Shown here: positions 48,207 to 59,842 of the stretch, one piece after another
Layout: every line of letters starts with the position of its first letter
How positions within the stretch are numbered: position 1 is the stretch's first letter
Assembly (NCBI GenBank): GCA_043228905.1
Contig: JBHGNT010000021.1
Location: forward strand, 4,030,001-4,094,000
Origin: Azolla caroliniana
Taxonomy: Eukaryota; Polypodiophyta
Direction of reading: 5' to 3'
Length of the DNA stretch: 64,000 nucleotides
The notes under the pieces: generated by a model
Seen by the model: the letters and a program-made list of their open reading frames with translations, nothing else
What the model was told of the DNA's origin: nothing
The model's database searches: none
Position numbers and translations under genes: made by a program

Positions 48207-49513
48207 CATAGCACAACGTGTGAACACACCTTTTGAGAATCTATGATTACTCAAAGGTCAAGAGTCACACCACTACTCTCTACACATTAACTATGATTCT
48301 ATGACACATAACTAATAAGTTACATATTCCCCATGACTATGAATCTTCACATTTCCCAAGAGAGAGAGTGGTTGTTGTAAAGTTAATGAAGAGAGAGGGT
48401 GACTCTATATAAAGCACCCTCCTCATACTTCATACTAAGTCAGTTGTGACTCCTTGTTATGCTACATTTTGTAAATCTCCTTCTACTTGTGCAATATACA
48501 CCTTCTTCTTGAGTATTCTATTTCTCTCTCATTTATCTATCTTGAGCTCTCTTTTCTCTCCTCTCTTTTTCTCTCACACGTATATACGCACATAACGCAC
48601 ATCTATTCCGCTGCACAAGAATCACCATCGATTCTTTTTAGTATGGTAGTTTTTCTCTTCTTCTTACTTTCTTATTTTCCTTAGGGTTTCGTTTAGGTCT
48701 TCTTCTTCGTCTTGTAGGGTTTCGGTTCTTTGTGTGATCTTTCTTTCTGAGTGGAGGTTTAGGGTTCCCAGTCTTTAGTGGGTTTCGAGTTTTGTTAGTT
48801 CCCCACTTTGGGTTTAGTTTGGTGCAGGGCTCATATGCTTTGAGGGTTTCTGTTTGCATCTCTGTCTCTTGTGCAAGACTCCACTCTTGTAGGCGAGCCC
48901 GAGCGCTCCTTGATTGGTGGCTTGGCGGTAGACAACTGTTGTGCTTCGGTAAGAAGGCTCGTCTCAGCGCTAGGTTTCCACTCGCGTAGGCGAACCCTAT
49001 TGCTCCCCGACTGGAGCTTGCTTGTGGATGACCGTTGTATATGTTCAATATTGAACTGGCTTGAAACCAACATTGTAACTTGTGTCCCTTGTAAATATAT
49101 ATGAGAAACCTTCGGTGTGCATATGTTTGTGTCGGTGTCTTTGGGTTTTGTCCTATCCAGATGCGCTTGTGATGTGTGTGTGTTGAGTCGTTCAGTGTCG
49201 CGGCGTGTCTCATCTTTCGGTCCAGAGACTCGTTGTCTTGTATATAAGAGGGTGCAAGGAGCCGGTGTGCGTGTGTGTGCTCTCCCTCTCTTCAATCCGG
49301 TTGCTTCCGGAATGAATCTAGACCCATCCTGTCGCATCCGGATCTGTCTGGTTCGGTTGCTTCTGGCTTGCATTAGGAATCGTCCCGGTTGGTGCCATAT
49401 CCGGTGTAACTGGCCCCAAAGAAAGCGGCCTTCTGGCAACCATTTCTCCCCAGTCCATGACCCCGATGGTCATGCCCAATCCGAGACACGCGCATGGATT
49501 TTCGCGACATCTT

Positions 49514-49529
49514 TGGTGAACCCAACGTG
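49514..49529 (+). promoter_or_regulatory. Element B primer binding site (tRNA-Trp type, one change)
   Basis: TGGTGAACCCAACGTG lies five bases after the LTR end and differs at one position from the site of element C. It is complementary, apart from that base, to the 3' end of plant tRNA-Trp. Confidence 0.6.
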
Positions 49530-49547
49530 AAAGGGTGGCAAGGGAGG

Positions 49548-50469
49548 ATGCAATTGGAAGATGAAGACTTCGAAGAGATGGTGGCGGAAGTGGTGATGGA
49601 GTTCGGAGGAGTGACGATGAGACGAGAGGCAGTGCAACAAGCGGTTAGGTGTGTGGTTGAAAGAGTCGATCGTTTCAACGGAGACAAAGTCCCATCCTAC
49701 TTGGAAGTCTACAACGCGAAAATGGAGGCACGAGGTATAGACGAGGCGTTGAGGCTGGAGTTCTTTTGTCGGGTTGCAGCAGACCGGAAGCACGTAGAAG
49801 TAAAGGGGCTCCGAGAAGCTCATTGTTCGTGGGAGGCCTTCGAAGAGGCGCTCCCGCAGGCATACAGAGGGCGACCAAAGAGTCAGGGATGACGCAACTT
49901 CGACTAGTCTCGAGCGACACTTACCTCGGCTCTTGGAGCGGCAACAAAGACTGGTGGGGGTGGATAAGGTCTTGTTGTTCGTGAAGTCGATCGACCAGAA
50001 GGAGTGGATGGCCTTCGTGATTGAGCTCGAAGACAATGGAAGAGCAAATGGCCTTACCGAGGACTGGTCAAAAGTCGATCGGGTATGCTGAAGGATGGAT
50101 AAGGAGCGGCCCGCGAAAGGTAAAGGGAAGATGACGTGCAACGACACGTTGTCGCTCCAGGGAGCGGGCGTGCAGCGAGACGGAGCAGAGAAGCTCGATG
50201 TTGAGACCCAGGTCTAGGAAGCGCACGAGGCTCTAAAGGCGATGATCGAGGAAGAAGAGAGATATGGCAAGCGGTTGGATTTTGGAGGTTTAGAGCTAGT
50301 CAGCCTTCCGGACAAGACAGATGGGGCCTATGTGGAGGCCGGGCGACGGTACAATGGTAGCACAGGAGAGGGTGTGGACCAAGACGACCTCCCAACTTGC
50401 GAAGAAAGATCGACCGAGGATAAGGTCGGATTCGGAGAGGTGATGATTGCAAGTTCAAAAGGAGATTGA
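49548..50469 (+). pseudogene. Element B gag, truncated and shifted
   Basis: From ATG 49548 the frame matches the element C gag ('EEMVAEVVMEFG', 'RFNGDKVPSYLE', 'SWEAFEEAL') up to TGA at 49890. Matches to later parts of that gag (GNKDWWGWIRSCCS in a shifted frame, 'GRANGLTEDWSK') continue in other frames. A further segment with the 'CARKD...GFGE' style repeats runs to about 50470. It is decayed. Confidence 0.75.
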
Positions 50470-50689
50470 AAGTTTTGGGCGCAGCTGCCCAAAACTCCAG
50501 AGATTGGAGGAGCAAGCCCAGGCGACGCTTGCGTGATCGAAGAAGAGATAGCTACCGACAACACCATCGATGAGTCGACGGCTATGGACGAGTCGTCGGA
50601 AGGCCAAGTCACGAGATCGTTCTGCACACTGAATCCGGAGACTTCGGCAGTCGGGCCCAAGAATCGACGTGAGACCGGAGAGATGGAGG

Positions 50690-51055
50690 GTGTCTATGTT
50701 GGTGTCTTTGGGTTTCGTCCTGTCCGGATGCGCTTGTGATGTGTGTGTGTTGAGTCATTCTTTTGGTCTGGAGACTCGTTGTCTTGTATATAAGAGGGTG
50801 CGAGGAGCTAGTGTGCGTGCGTGTGCTCTCCCTCTCTTCAATCCGGTTGCTTCCAGAATGAATCCGGACCCATCTTGTTGCATCCGGATCTGTCTAGTTC
50901 GGTTGCTTTTGGCTTGCATCAAGAATCGTCCCGGTTGGTGCCATAGCCGGTGTAACTGTCCCCAAAGAAAGCGGCCTTTCGGCAACCATTTCTCCCCGGT
51001 CTGTGACCCCGGTGGTCTCGCACGATCCGACACACGCAGGCGGATTTCCGCAACA
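50690..51055 (+). repeat. Partial 3' LTR of element B
   Basis: It repeats 49125-49509 ('GGTGTCTTTGGGTTT', 'GATGTGTGTGTGTTGAGTC', 'AATCGTCCCGGTTGGTGCCAT') and ends CGCAACA. The LTR's first 700 or more bases are missing. Confidence 0.8.
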
Positions 51056-51114
51056 ACGTTACATTAGAATAACTCATCAATGAATTGTAGGTTGATTAAT
51101 GGGTTGTTAATGTG

Positions 51115-51510
51115 GTTTTAGTTGGTATAAATCTAGTTAATTTTGTTTGTTAGTCGATTGACAACAACCCATACAGTCATGAGTTCTTTGTGTTTATTGC
51201 AGGCTAACAATAGAATCCATATATATACTTTCCCATTCATGATTAGGAACATCTAGTGGACGCAAAAGATTTTCCCTTTTTAAGTCGCTCAAACTTATTC
51301 ACCTAACATTGCAAACATCTAATTGCAATGTTAGTTGGTATAAATCTAATCGCAAGGTTCATGATCAACAACAACCCATAGAGAGTCATGACCTCTTTGT
51401 GTTCTTTAGTAGATATACGTTCCCATTCATTATTAAGAACGTCTAGTGAATGCAAGATCCACCCCATTAAGTCTCTCAAACTTATTCACCTAACATTGCA
51501 AACATTTGAT
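51115..51510. repeat. Two-copy duplication, period about 205 bp
   Basis: Copies share 'TTAGTTGGTATAAATCTA', 'ACAACAACCCATA', 'TTCCCATTCAT' and 'CTCAAACTTATTCACCTAAC' in the same order. Confidence 0.85.
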
Positions 51511-52495
51511 TGCATAAATTTGCATATCATGGTGTAATTTAGGCTAGGAACATTTTGTAGAGATTAGGATGAGCCCTTGATCCGTTGCAAGGTGCCTAGT
51601 TGAGGATGTACCATGACATTAAAAAGAACTTTCCTTTTTAGCTTAGGGAGGTCTAGAACATAAACCTTCCCATCATGTTATAGCTGACTATTACAAATAT
51701 AAAAGGTTAACTTCGAGATTATGGTGATTTTAAAGGCATCTTTACCAAATTCAACTCTCATCTAGTATCTTTTGAATAAATTATTGTCAAGGTATTTCCC
51801 TCAAACTTGATAAAACAAATTAGATTTTAATTCTTGAAGTTAAGCATGTTAACTTCATGAATATGAGTAAAAGCATCAACAAGTATGTTCATTGAATCTT
51901 TGCCATAACAAATGGGTCTTGGATGAGATTTCTCATCTATCTTTACAACAACCAATATCACATTGATCATAAAAATAAATACTAGTGATATGTGGTGATC
52001 ACACAACAATTTCATTGAACCTTTGCGATAACAAATGGAAAAATCGAGGTCCTGGATGATCGAATAACACAAATACCTTATTTTTCGACTTTTGGTTTCA
52101 TTCAAGTTGAGCATTTATTTTGTAAACATTGACAATAATAATAATAATAATAAATAAGGCTTGATGACAAACTAACAAAATGTATGTAGTCAACCTTTGT
52201 GCATGAGCAACGATAACATTTACTAAATCATCAATACGTATATTGTTGGATCTTACTTTTGAAGAGTCACCATAGGAGAGTGATAGATCTCATATTCACT
52301 TCTCAACAAGTACTTTGTTTGCATGCCCCATTCACTTGTGCCATTGTGGTCTACACTTCTCTAGTTGTATGTTTGGCATCAACACATTGGTAGGGCTATT
52401 AATTATATACCTATATTTTCACAATGTCTGTCTTGTGTTAAAGCCAAACTTATGACCTCCTATTCTCAATTACATAACATGTGTACTCAAGTTAG

Positions 52496-52685
52496 TGATT
52501 TTAATTGGAGTTTCACAAGTTTCTCCCTAACTTTACATGGTGTTGATTATATTTCTGATTGTATAGGTTTTTGTGATGAAATCCATCAATGATTTTAATC
52601 GGAGTTTCACAAGTTTCTCGCTAACTATACATGGTGTTGACTATATTTTCGATTTTAGAGGTTTTTGTGATGAAATCCAAACATA
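52496..52685. repeat. Two-copy tandem duplication, period about 95 bp
   Basis: Copies share 'GGAGTTTCACAAGTTTCTC', 'ACATGGTGTTGA' and 'GGTTTTTGTGATGAAATCCA'. Confidence 0.9.
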
Positions 52686-53306
52686 AAAGTACACTTCAAA
52701 AGAGTGACATTTTGCAAACTAACAAATTGATCATATTTCTTTGGGTTTGCTACACGAATGCACAATAAGAAAGTTATGTGATAGGATTATTTAGTCTTCT
52801 TGCACAACAATTGCTTGCTTACCAAGAAATAGTCACCAACTCATGGTGGTTGGGATCTGTTCTCAACCATATTCTGACTAAGTGATGTGTCTTGATGCTC
52901 CTAACATGATTGCTTATATCATCTCTCCAAAGGTGGTGATGCCCCAAACATGAATGCTTCTGTATGTCCAAAATTTTATCGATAATGTATACTGTCAAAT
53001 CCCACGAAGAGTTAGCGACACTAAATAAAATCCTAACATCTAGTTTCCCATACCATAGAAACAGAATAGTGAAGCTAAGAATGTAATCAACTAGTAATGA
53101 GTTGTCTCCAACGTGGCAACAATTAAGAACATATTTGCTAATCAAGTGCATGTTGCTCATAATTTGTTTGTATTTGTTCCCACAATATATTACTCCAAAA
53201 GCTTGCTCAATGGTTGAACAGCTCTACAAAAGCTCCATTCTACAGCAAAATATATTGCTAAATTTCTGTAAATGGAAATTCAAATTTCATACAAATATTA
53301 TCTTGA

Positions 53307-53915
53307 TCTGTTTACAATATCAATGCATGTAATGATAGATATGTCTTATATGAGAGAGCCATTAAATTCACCATGGCCTTCTGCCCACTTGACAAATTTT
53401 CCACCAAGATAATAGATGTGTAAAAGTTCTAATTCCTGAAAAATGCCTGAACTAATTTGCATTACTCATGAAAAAATAGCAAATTACAAAAACATCAATG
53501 AGCAAGATACCTGAAATCATCATTCGACAGCTGTACCTATTCACAGAAAGTCCCTCGGTACGACTAGGAGCCACCCTTGGAAGTTCAAGTGTGAATCTGC
53601 TTTTGCTTCATTTGTTTACAATATCAATGCATGTAAACGATATATGTATCTTATATGAGAGTTCATCAAATATGCCATATGACCAATTTTGTTCAATCAA
53701 CAATTTGCTCACCAGGATAATTGATGTGTAGAAGAATTCAAATTGTGAAATATGTACAACCTAATTTATAGTACATATCCTAATAACAAATCACGGAGCC
53801 ACCAATGAGCCAATTGCCCAAAACTATAATGTGCTGGCTTTATCAGTTCACAGCAAGTTTCTCGGTATCGATAGGAGCCTCCATCGTCTTCGAACTTAGC
53901 AAAAAATTACGAACC
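53307..53915. repeat. Two-copy duplication, period about 310 bp
   Basis: Both copies run from 'TGTTTACAATATCAATGCATGTAA' (53309, 53614) to 'CACAG.AAGT...CTCGGTA.CGA.TAGGAGCC' (about 53575, 53870). The order of matching blocks is kept, with substitutions and indels. Confidence 0.8.
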
Positions 53916-54346
53916 TTGAAACTTTGAGAATTAATCCACTTTTGCCAACTTTTCAAGCATGTTTGTTCGAATTTATAAGTAGGAAGTTCTACTTTTTCAG
54001 TAGCAAAATGAGAATTTTCACTGGTTTTAATACTCATGAAATTCGAGTTTAAAATGTTTTTAGCAACATTAACGGTTGCTTTAAAATGATGTCGAATAGC
54101 TGTGGCAGCATGTCATTACCCTGCCTTGACTTATTACTGATATCATTCTTTGGGTTCTTTTAGGCTTTGGTCAACATGGATGATTTTTCTTCAATACCTG
54201 CATGATTAGCCTGAAGTAAATACAGTCTCATAAAGTCTTTCACTCCTATACTCAAGTCCGGATTTCACATTGGTATTGTTACAAGTAATGAGTTGGGTTC
54301 TACTGAGGAAGTTGCCAAAAACATTATTGGCAACAATAATTCTATA

Positions 54347-56443
54347 TCAACAATAATTCTCACAAGTACACTTTCCATTCTCGAACATATGGATGGAATT
54401 CGCATCTTTCATGTGAATCTTGCACCTCTCCACTTTTGATATGAGTAATGTGGCAAGATGACAATCACGACAAAAACGTGTCTTTTTGGTGATATGTACA
54501 GGCATCCCTTGAGGTGTATTGATAAGGGCAAATGCAAGGGTCAACTTCTCACTATGTCCACATCCATCTTCATTCTTGCCATAAAAAAATGTTTGTAGAG
54601 ATTGGCGCGAACAACCTTCTAGTGATAACTTTTTACATATATCTTCTATCTTTGCATAGATAGGTGCAAGTTGGGGATGATTCTTATTCCCTAAAGTAAA
54701 CGAATGCACATTCCCATTCGCATCGGTCCAATAACACCCAGGCATCTTAGATGTCTCTTCATTCTTTGCTCTCCAAGATTTTATTTTCTTTGCTTCAGCA
54801 AGCATGCCAGCAGCCGCATATATGTTTCCCATGCACACATATATTGCAGAACATGTCTCATCCAGTTCTAATGATTGCTCAAAGGCCCATTTTCCAAGTT
54901 CCACATTTGCACATTCTCTGCAAGAGCTCAAAAGAGCCAGCCACAATGGAAGTTGCTCCGATTGAACTACTTTCTTAATCACAATGACAGCTTTGTCAAA
55001 ATGTCTAGCTCGGCTGAAAAGATCAACCATGCAAGTATAATGTTCTGTGGTAGGTGTAAGAGAATACACAAGGCCCATATCATCAAACACCCTTTGTCCC
55101 TCCTCAACTAGGCCTCCATGGCAACATGCGGTAAGAAGAAGAACGAAAGTAACCACATCTGGCTCAATGCCTTCTCTCATCATTTTGTTGAATATGTCTA
55201 AGACCATTTTTGCCTGACCTAGCTGGGCATACCCAGTCATCAATGCACTCCATGAGACAACATCCTTTACTATAAGCTTGTCAAACACATGTTGGGCTTT
55301 CTTCAATTCACCACATTTGGCATACATGTCAACTAATGTATTACCTAGAGCAATGCTTTTCTCTAGTAATCCTCGCTTCTCGGCTCTTTTATGTATTTCC
55401 TCCCCCACCTCAAGTGACCCTAAACTGCTACAAGACCTCAAGATGCACATAAAGGTTACGGCACTTGGAGAGATACCCTCATCTTGCATTTCCTTGAAGT
55501 ATTCCAAAGCTTCTTCATTAAGCCCATGCTGAGTATACCCAGCTAGTAACACATTCCATGATACGACATCCCGACGTGGAAGCATATGGAACACCTCTTG
55601 CGCTTTTATGAGCACGCCACATTTCACATACATATCCACCAATGCCGTCCCAAGGATGATATTTTTCCTTAATAAACCCTTCTTTGTGACCTCGGCATGT
55701 ATGGTTTCACCCATACCAAGAGATCCTATGCTGCTACAAGCTTTCAAAATGCAAATAAAAGTCACCACATTCGGAGAGACACGTTCCTTGCGCATTTGCC
55801 TGAGTAGCTTCAAAGCTTCGATTCCATGACCATGCAAGGCATAACCGGTTATTAAAGCAGTCCAACATACGACATCTCGAACCTGAAGCAAATCAAATAC
55901 TCCTTGTGCTTTATCCAACATACCACATTTAGCATACATATCAACCAATGCTGTGCCAAGCACAGGGTCTTTCTCTAAAAGACCCTGTTTTTGAACCTTG
56001 GCACATATCTCTTCTCCAAGCTCGAGGTTTTGAGTTGCACTACAAGCTTTTAGAACACAAATGAATGTGACTGAATTTGGGGAGATCCCTTCTTCTTGCA
56101 TATGCTTAAAACAGTTCAAGGCTTCATCAGGGAGACCCTGTTGAGCATAGCCCGAGATCAACGCATTCCAACTGACGATATTCTGTGTTGGGCGCTCATT
56201 GAAGAGTTTTTGGGCTTCTTCGAAAGCACCACATCTAGCATACATGGTGAGGAGGGCATTCCTGATGTAAATGTCCTTTGAAAGAAGGTCTTGTTGGAGA
56301 AGGAGATGGGCATGGATCTTCCGGCCTTTCTGTAGGTCTTTCTGTTTGCCACAAGCTTTGATATTGTCCACGAGGGTAGAAGGATCATGAAGGATCTCCT
56401 GAAGGTGTGGCAGTGCGGGGATTTGAACCAGAGAGGATCCCAT
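54347..56443 (-). CDS. PLS-class pentatricopeptide repeat protein with DYW domain
   Basis: A single open frame of 698 residues has no intron. About 13 PPR motifs of P, L and S type fill residues 20-540 ('NIVSWNALISGYAQQGL', 'LGTALVDMYAKCG' and variants), followed by E and E+ motifs. The DYW deaminase-like domain spans about 565-698 with PG box 'MPGCYW' (567-572), HSE (630-632), CRDCH (658-662) and CTC (692-694). Such proteins bind organelle transcripts base by base and convert C to U. No clear mitochondrial or plastid presequence is visible in MGSSLVQIPALPHL, so targeting is open. The final tripeptide is NYC where the family has DYW. The zinc ligands and catalytic glutamate are kept. The initiator is the first ATG of the frame. 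Target transcript unknown. Confidence 0.93.
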   Translation of the reverse strand: MGSSLVQIPALPHLQEILHDPSTLVDNIKACGKQKDLQKGRKIHAHLLLQQDLLSKDIYIRNALLTMYARCGAFEEAQKLFNERPTQNIVSWNALISGYAQQGLPDEALNCFKHMQEEGISPNSVTFICVLKACSATQNLELGEEICAKVQKQGLLEKDPVLGTALVDMYAKCGMLDKAQGVFDLLQVRDVVCWTALITGYALHGHGIEALKLLRQMRKERVSPNVVTFICILKACSSIGSLGMGETIHAEVTKKGLLRKNIILGTALVDMYVKCGVLIKAQEVFHMLPRRDVVSWNVLLAGYTQHGLNEEALEYFKEMQDEGISPSAVTFMCILRSCSSLGSLEVGEEIHKRAEKRGLLEKSIALGNTLVDMYAKCGELKKAQHVFDKLIVKDVVSWSALMTGYAQLGQAKMVLDIFNKMMREGIEPDVVTFVLLLTACCHGGLVEEGQRVFDDMGLVYSLTPTTEHYTCMVDLFSRARHFDKAVIVIKKVVQSEQLPLWLALLSSCRECANVELGKWAFEQSLELDETCSAIYVCMGNIYAAAGMLAEAKKIKSWRAKNEETSKMPGCYWTDANGNVHSFTLGNKNHPQLAPIYAKIEDICKKLSLEGCSRQSLQTFFYGKNEDGCGHSEKLTLAFALINTPQGMPVHITKKTRFCRDCHLATLLISKVERCKIHMKDANSIHMFENGKCTCENYC

Positions 56444-56569
56444 CTCTCATGTGCCTTCCTCACATTGCCGATCCCCTAGACATAAGACCAAAATCTATCT
56501 ATACACAGACACATACATACTTCCATAATATGTAAGATATAAACCTTCTGAAATGGACTCCTAACTAGG

Positions 56570-56735
56570 AGTCGGCAAATGGCTCGGCTCAAGCCTATTA
56601 CGAACCGTTAAACCGTTTTGGCCAAGGTTTGGTTCAAGTTTGAAAACCTCCAAACCGGTTAAGGCTTAACCGGTTTGGTTTGGACAAGGCCAAACCAGTT
56701 AACCCGAAACCGAACCGTTGCCAATTTCTACTCCC
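56570..56735. repeat. AACCGGTT-rich degenerate repeat upstream of the PPR gene
   Basis: Dense variants of 'AACCGGTT', 'AAACCGTT' and 'GGTTTGGTT' occur on both strands, with 'CCAAACCGGTTAAGGCTTAACCGGTTTGG' forming a near-perfect hairpin split by short breaks. It resembles 3185-3440. It is 130-290 bp before the PPR start codon, where a promoter would be expected. Confidence 0.5.
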
Positions 56736-59700
56736 AACTTGATGTCGCCCTGTTCTATGATCTCACAGCAGAGAAACAATCATACATGCCAAATTTGCTT
56801 ATTACATTCCTCTTTAATGAATGATACACAAATTGCTAGAGTAGTCATTTTACCATTACGGTTTAAGGTTTCAAAACATTGACTAACCGCATAAAGCAGT
56901 GTATTGGAATGACTTTTCCTATTTACCTGGGAATCTTGTTGTCTTCCATCCAAACCATTGCTTCCATATGACTTACTTCACACGCTTGGATGTGAGATGC
57001 AATGTTTTGGCATAAGTAATGAGACTAATTGACTATGCAAATTTTCCTATAGAAACAAGTATGAGAGTGTGTGTATCATACTTTGATGCAATGTTCTGCC
57101 TTTGATCACATTCGACTATGGTTTCCACCCATTTTTGACCCAACCCAATCCTTGTATGAACTCATCGACACAATCATAGTGCTCACCCTCAATTGTCACA
57201 TTCATTAGCATGGCTCTTGAACATTGAGAGTCTTTATTCACTTTCACGTGTATTATATAAAGGTATTATATTTTTTTGTCTCATAAATCATATTTGACCT
57301 CCAAAGACAATAATAAAACCTATCTATCCATCTCACTTTTCAAAGAGATTAGTGTAAGCACATTTTTCATAGTTAAGCTATTTATTCAAGAAAGAATTCA
57401 TTTAAGTTTTATACATGACAGTTGGTAATTCTAAAAGTGCATGATAACCAATTTTGCCATTTTCACCCAACATAAGATAAATGATTATCTAAGCCCACAA
57501 TAAGACATTGAGAACCATGTTAGAATAATGTGTCCTTGGATAGGATTTATGTGGCTTTAGCTAGTGTATGATCGTATCAAATGATCAATTAGTATACTTC
57601 CCAACCATGGATGGTTTTTGATCAAAAGTCTTCATATGGAACATAACCCTAAGTCAGTCACCTTGAAAGGCAATCATGTTCATGTCCAAGTCCACACCTC
57701 TCACCTATTGGCATCCTTTCATTTGACCAATGAGAGCAAGACGTTCCATCACCTAGGATAGTGCTATACCTTGAACGGATGGTTACCTTCATCACTCCGC
57801 CAAGCCCTAGATTACCAAATTTTCATCATAGATCCAAGTTGTAGGTGGGGTCACTAAAATGAACACCCATCAAAGCCTAGGTGATTGTGCCCAATGATGG
57901 GATAAAAAACAAACTCCGTGTTTTGGATTCTCACACATCCAAATTCAACCCCAGTCCAATCATAGGAGTTAAGCCGCTAGAGTGACCATATTGCCTAAGC
58001 CAATGGTCTACATAAAGTTTTATACGCATAAATGCAACTCAACCAAATCAAGTCTCCTCTCCCATCAAACCATGAATGTGCAGGGTTGGTTCAAAGGTAA
58101 CATACAATTTTGCCACACTCAACAGTTTGAGTGATGGATTACAATAGTGGCAAAAAACGTTAACTATTAAATAAGAAACGAAGATGAAAGTAGGAGGGGT
58201 GGGTTGAAGTTTTTGGTGATGGGGAGTCAAGTAGGCCGACGAGATCGCAACTACCTCCAACGGTTATAATGCATCGAATCAGGGTAGAGTTCTTGGGCCA
58301 CTCCATCCTCCCTTCAAACGATTGGTATGCGAGCTTGCTGAACCTCTCCTTGAAGCCTCCACAAAAAATTGGAGAAGAAAGTTGAAGAAGGTCAAAACTC
58401 AAAGAGGAGAACCTCCAAAATGCCCAAAATTGAAGAAGACGAAGAAGAAGAAGCAAAATGTGCCCTCTTCCCCTCATTTTATAAGGGGAAGGTTTCTCAT
58501 TTGCATTTAATGCAAATATTCTTATTTATCTTCAAAAATGAAAAGAGAATAAATCATTCTTAATTTGGACCGCGTTGCAAAGATTCAAACTCCACACTAG
58601 TACAAAGGTCATAGTTTTACCACTTTCTACCTTTGGCCATGCCACATCATAATAGTGTTGTTGAGCCTTTGCTCTCTTTCTTACAAGGTAATCACCATGA
58701 AGTGTTGATTCACTCAGAAGACATGAATCTTTGCCCCTTCATTAGAATTAACTTGACCAACCATCAAGTTAATTCTTTTCTTTATATCTTCAATATTGTT
58801 TATTGTCCCCACTTTCTTTTCTTCTCTCTCTCTCTCTCTCTCAATATACCTCATGGTATATCTCACGATATTTTTCGCAATATGTCTTGCGCGGACACTC
58901 CCTTCTCTTTTTATAGTCAAGGGAGGCTATAGCATATGTGTTATGTGGTGCACACATAGAGAGGTTCTTGCTTATGTGCCATGCGGTGCACAAGTAGTAC
59001 ATTGCTTGGCTTTTACTATAATGTAAACGCCTTCAACGATGAACCATAGGCGGTGAGATACCAAAGATATGGTCTATTGAGCAAGATCCAACATCGATTG
59101 AGCGTGGAGTGATGGGATTTGAAAAACCAACCTATAGAGATAGGCTCAAAGTCTGACTTGGCTAGCTGTTGTGAAAGGTGTGTAAAAAACCTAATTTGGT
59201 AATGTTGGCTAAATTGTAAGTCTTCAGTTTCAAAATGTGGAGGTTATAGGTTCAAATCCTCCTTCACCCACACAATGTTTCTTTGCTTCGTTCGCCTCTT
59301 CATATATTAATAATACATATGAACGTAATTATCATAGTTTTTATGCTAAATCATTAAGATAACCTTTATCTCTATTACAAATATGACTCTATCAAGCTTT
59401 AATATTATTTTAGTTATGTATTTATCTTTTTGTGGATTTGCATTGTGAATTCTTTCTACTTCAGACGCTAGACGCTACTAAAGGCATGCATGCAAAGTAC
59501 CAATATTATACCATCCAATTTTATGTTTATTGATCTTCCAATAGACTTTAGAAAGGTTCAATGTAAATGTATCAAACACATTCAATATCCAATGCTCGTA
59601 GCACACATTGGAGAGTTAAACCTTTGCACCTATAGAGCTAAACCATCTTCAAGTCAAACATTTGTTCTTTTAATTAGATTTTCAATATGGTGGGTCTACA

Positions 59701-59842
59701 ATAGATTGCAATGTGACTTTAGATTTCATAAGCATCCCACCCATCATCGTGATTCACTACCCCCATGTTCCATTTGTTCTTGAGCTTACATGCTTGAATC
59801 CTCAAAATATCGAAGAGCCCAACAATGAGTTGTCTTGCACGT
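56736..59842. other. Intergenic, no supported gene
   Basis: Frames are short and lack domains. A (CT)n tract lies at about 58820-58841. A tRNA-like element lies at 59187-59270. Confidence 0.5.
59187..59270 (+). repeat. tRNA-like SINE remnant
   Basis: An A-box-like TTGGCTAAATTG and a perfect B box GGTTCAAATCC occur about 45 bp apart. GGAGG and CCTCC flank the B box as a stem. No acceptor stem pairs, so it is not a functional tRNA gene. Confidence 0.45.

Larger units (their letters stand above)
47398..48640 (+). mobile_element. Copia solo LTR in element B's LTR, itself interrupted
   Basis: The start TGTTGAGAATCAAGCTCAAC equals that of the Copia-1 LTR. After the inner insertion the sequence resumes (48212-48640) with Copia-1-like blocks: 'GGTCAAGAGTCAC', 'ATTCTATGACACATAACT', 'GAGAGAGGGTGACT', 'AAAGCACCCTCCTC', 'CACAAGAATCA'. 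The right end is TTTTTA and not the expected CA. GTATG repeats on both sides support insertion followed by LTR-LTR recombination. Confidence 0.8.
47171..51055 (+). mobile_element. Element B: decayed gag-only LTR element with nested LTRs
   Basis: The LTR start (GTCGTGAAGATTTCCGGC) matches copies A and C. A block with 'TTTATCCCACATTGTAAC', TATA and 'GGGTTGCCCATTTT' matches 60008-60095. The LTR ends GCGACA at 49509 and the primer site and gag follow. A partial 3' LTR (50690-51055) repeats 49125-49509 but lacks the LTR's 5' part, so a deletion joined gag to mid-LTR. The 5' LTR is split by a copia solo LTR (47398-48640). Confidence 0.75.
51056..54346. other. AT-rich intergenic with three tandem duplications
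   Basis: No gene is supported. The stretch holds duplications at 51115-51510, 52496-52685 and 53307-53915 and an (AAT)n tract at about 52132-52152. The right end is the presumed 3' UTR of the PPR gene. Confidence 0.5.

Noticed and set aside
48831-49439. 202-codon minus frame in element B's LTR
   Set aside because: Lies inside an LTR; antisense shadow without domain.
54347-56443. U-to-C editing (DYW:KP) type of PPR factor
   Set aside because: The odd last tripeptide hinted at it, but the PG box and the HSE/CxDCH motifs are of the ordinary C-to-U kind.
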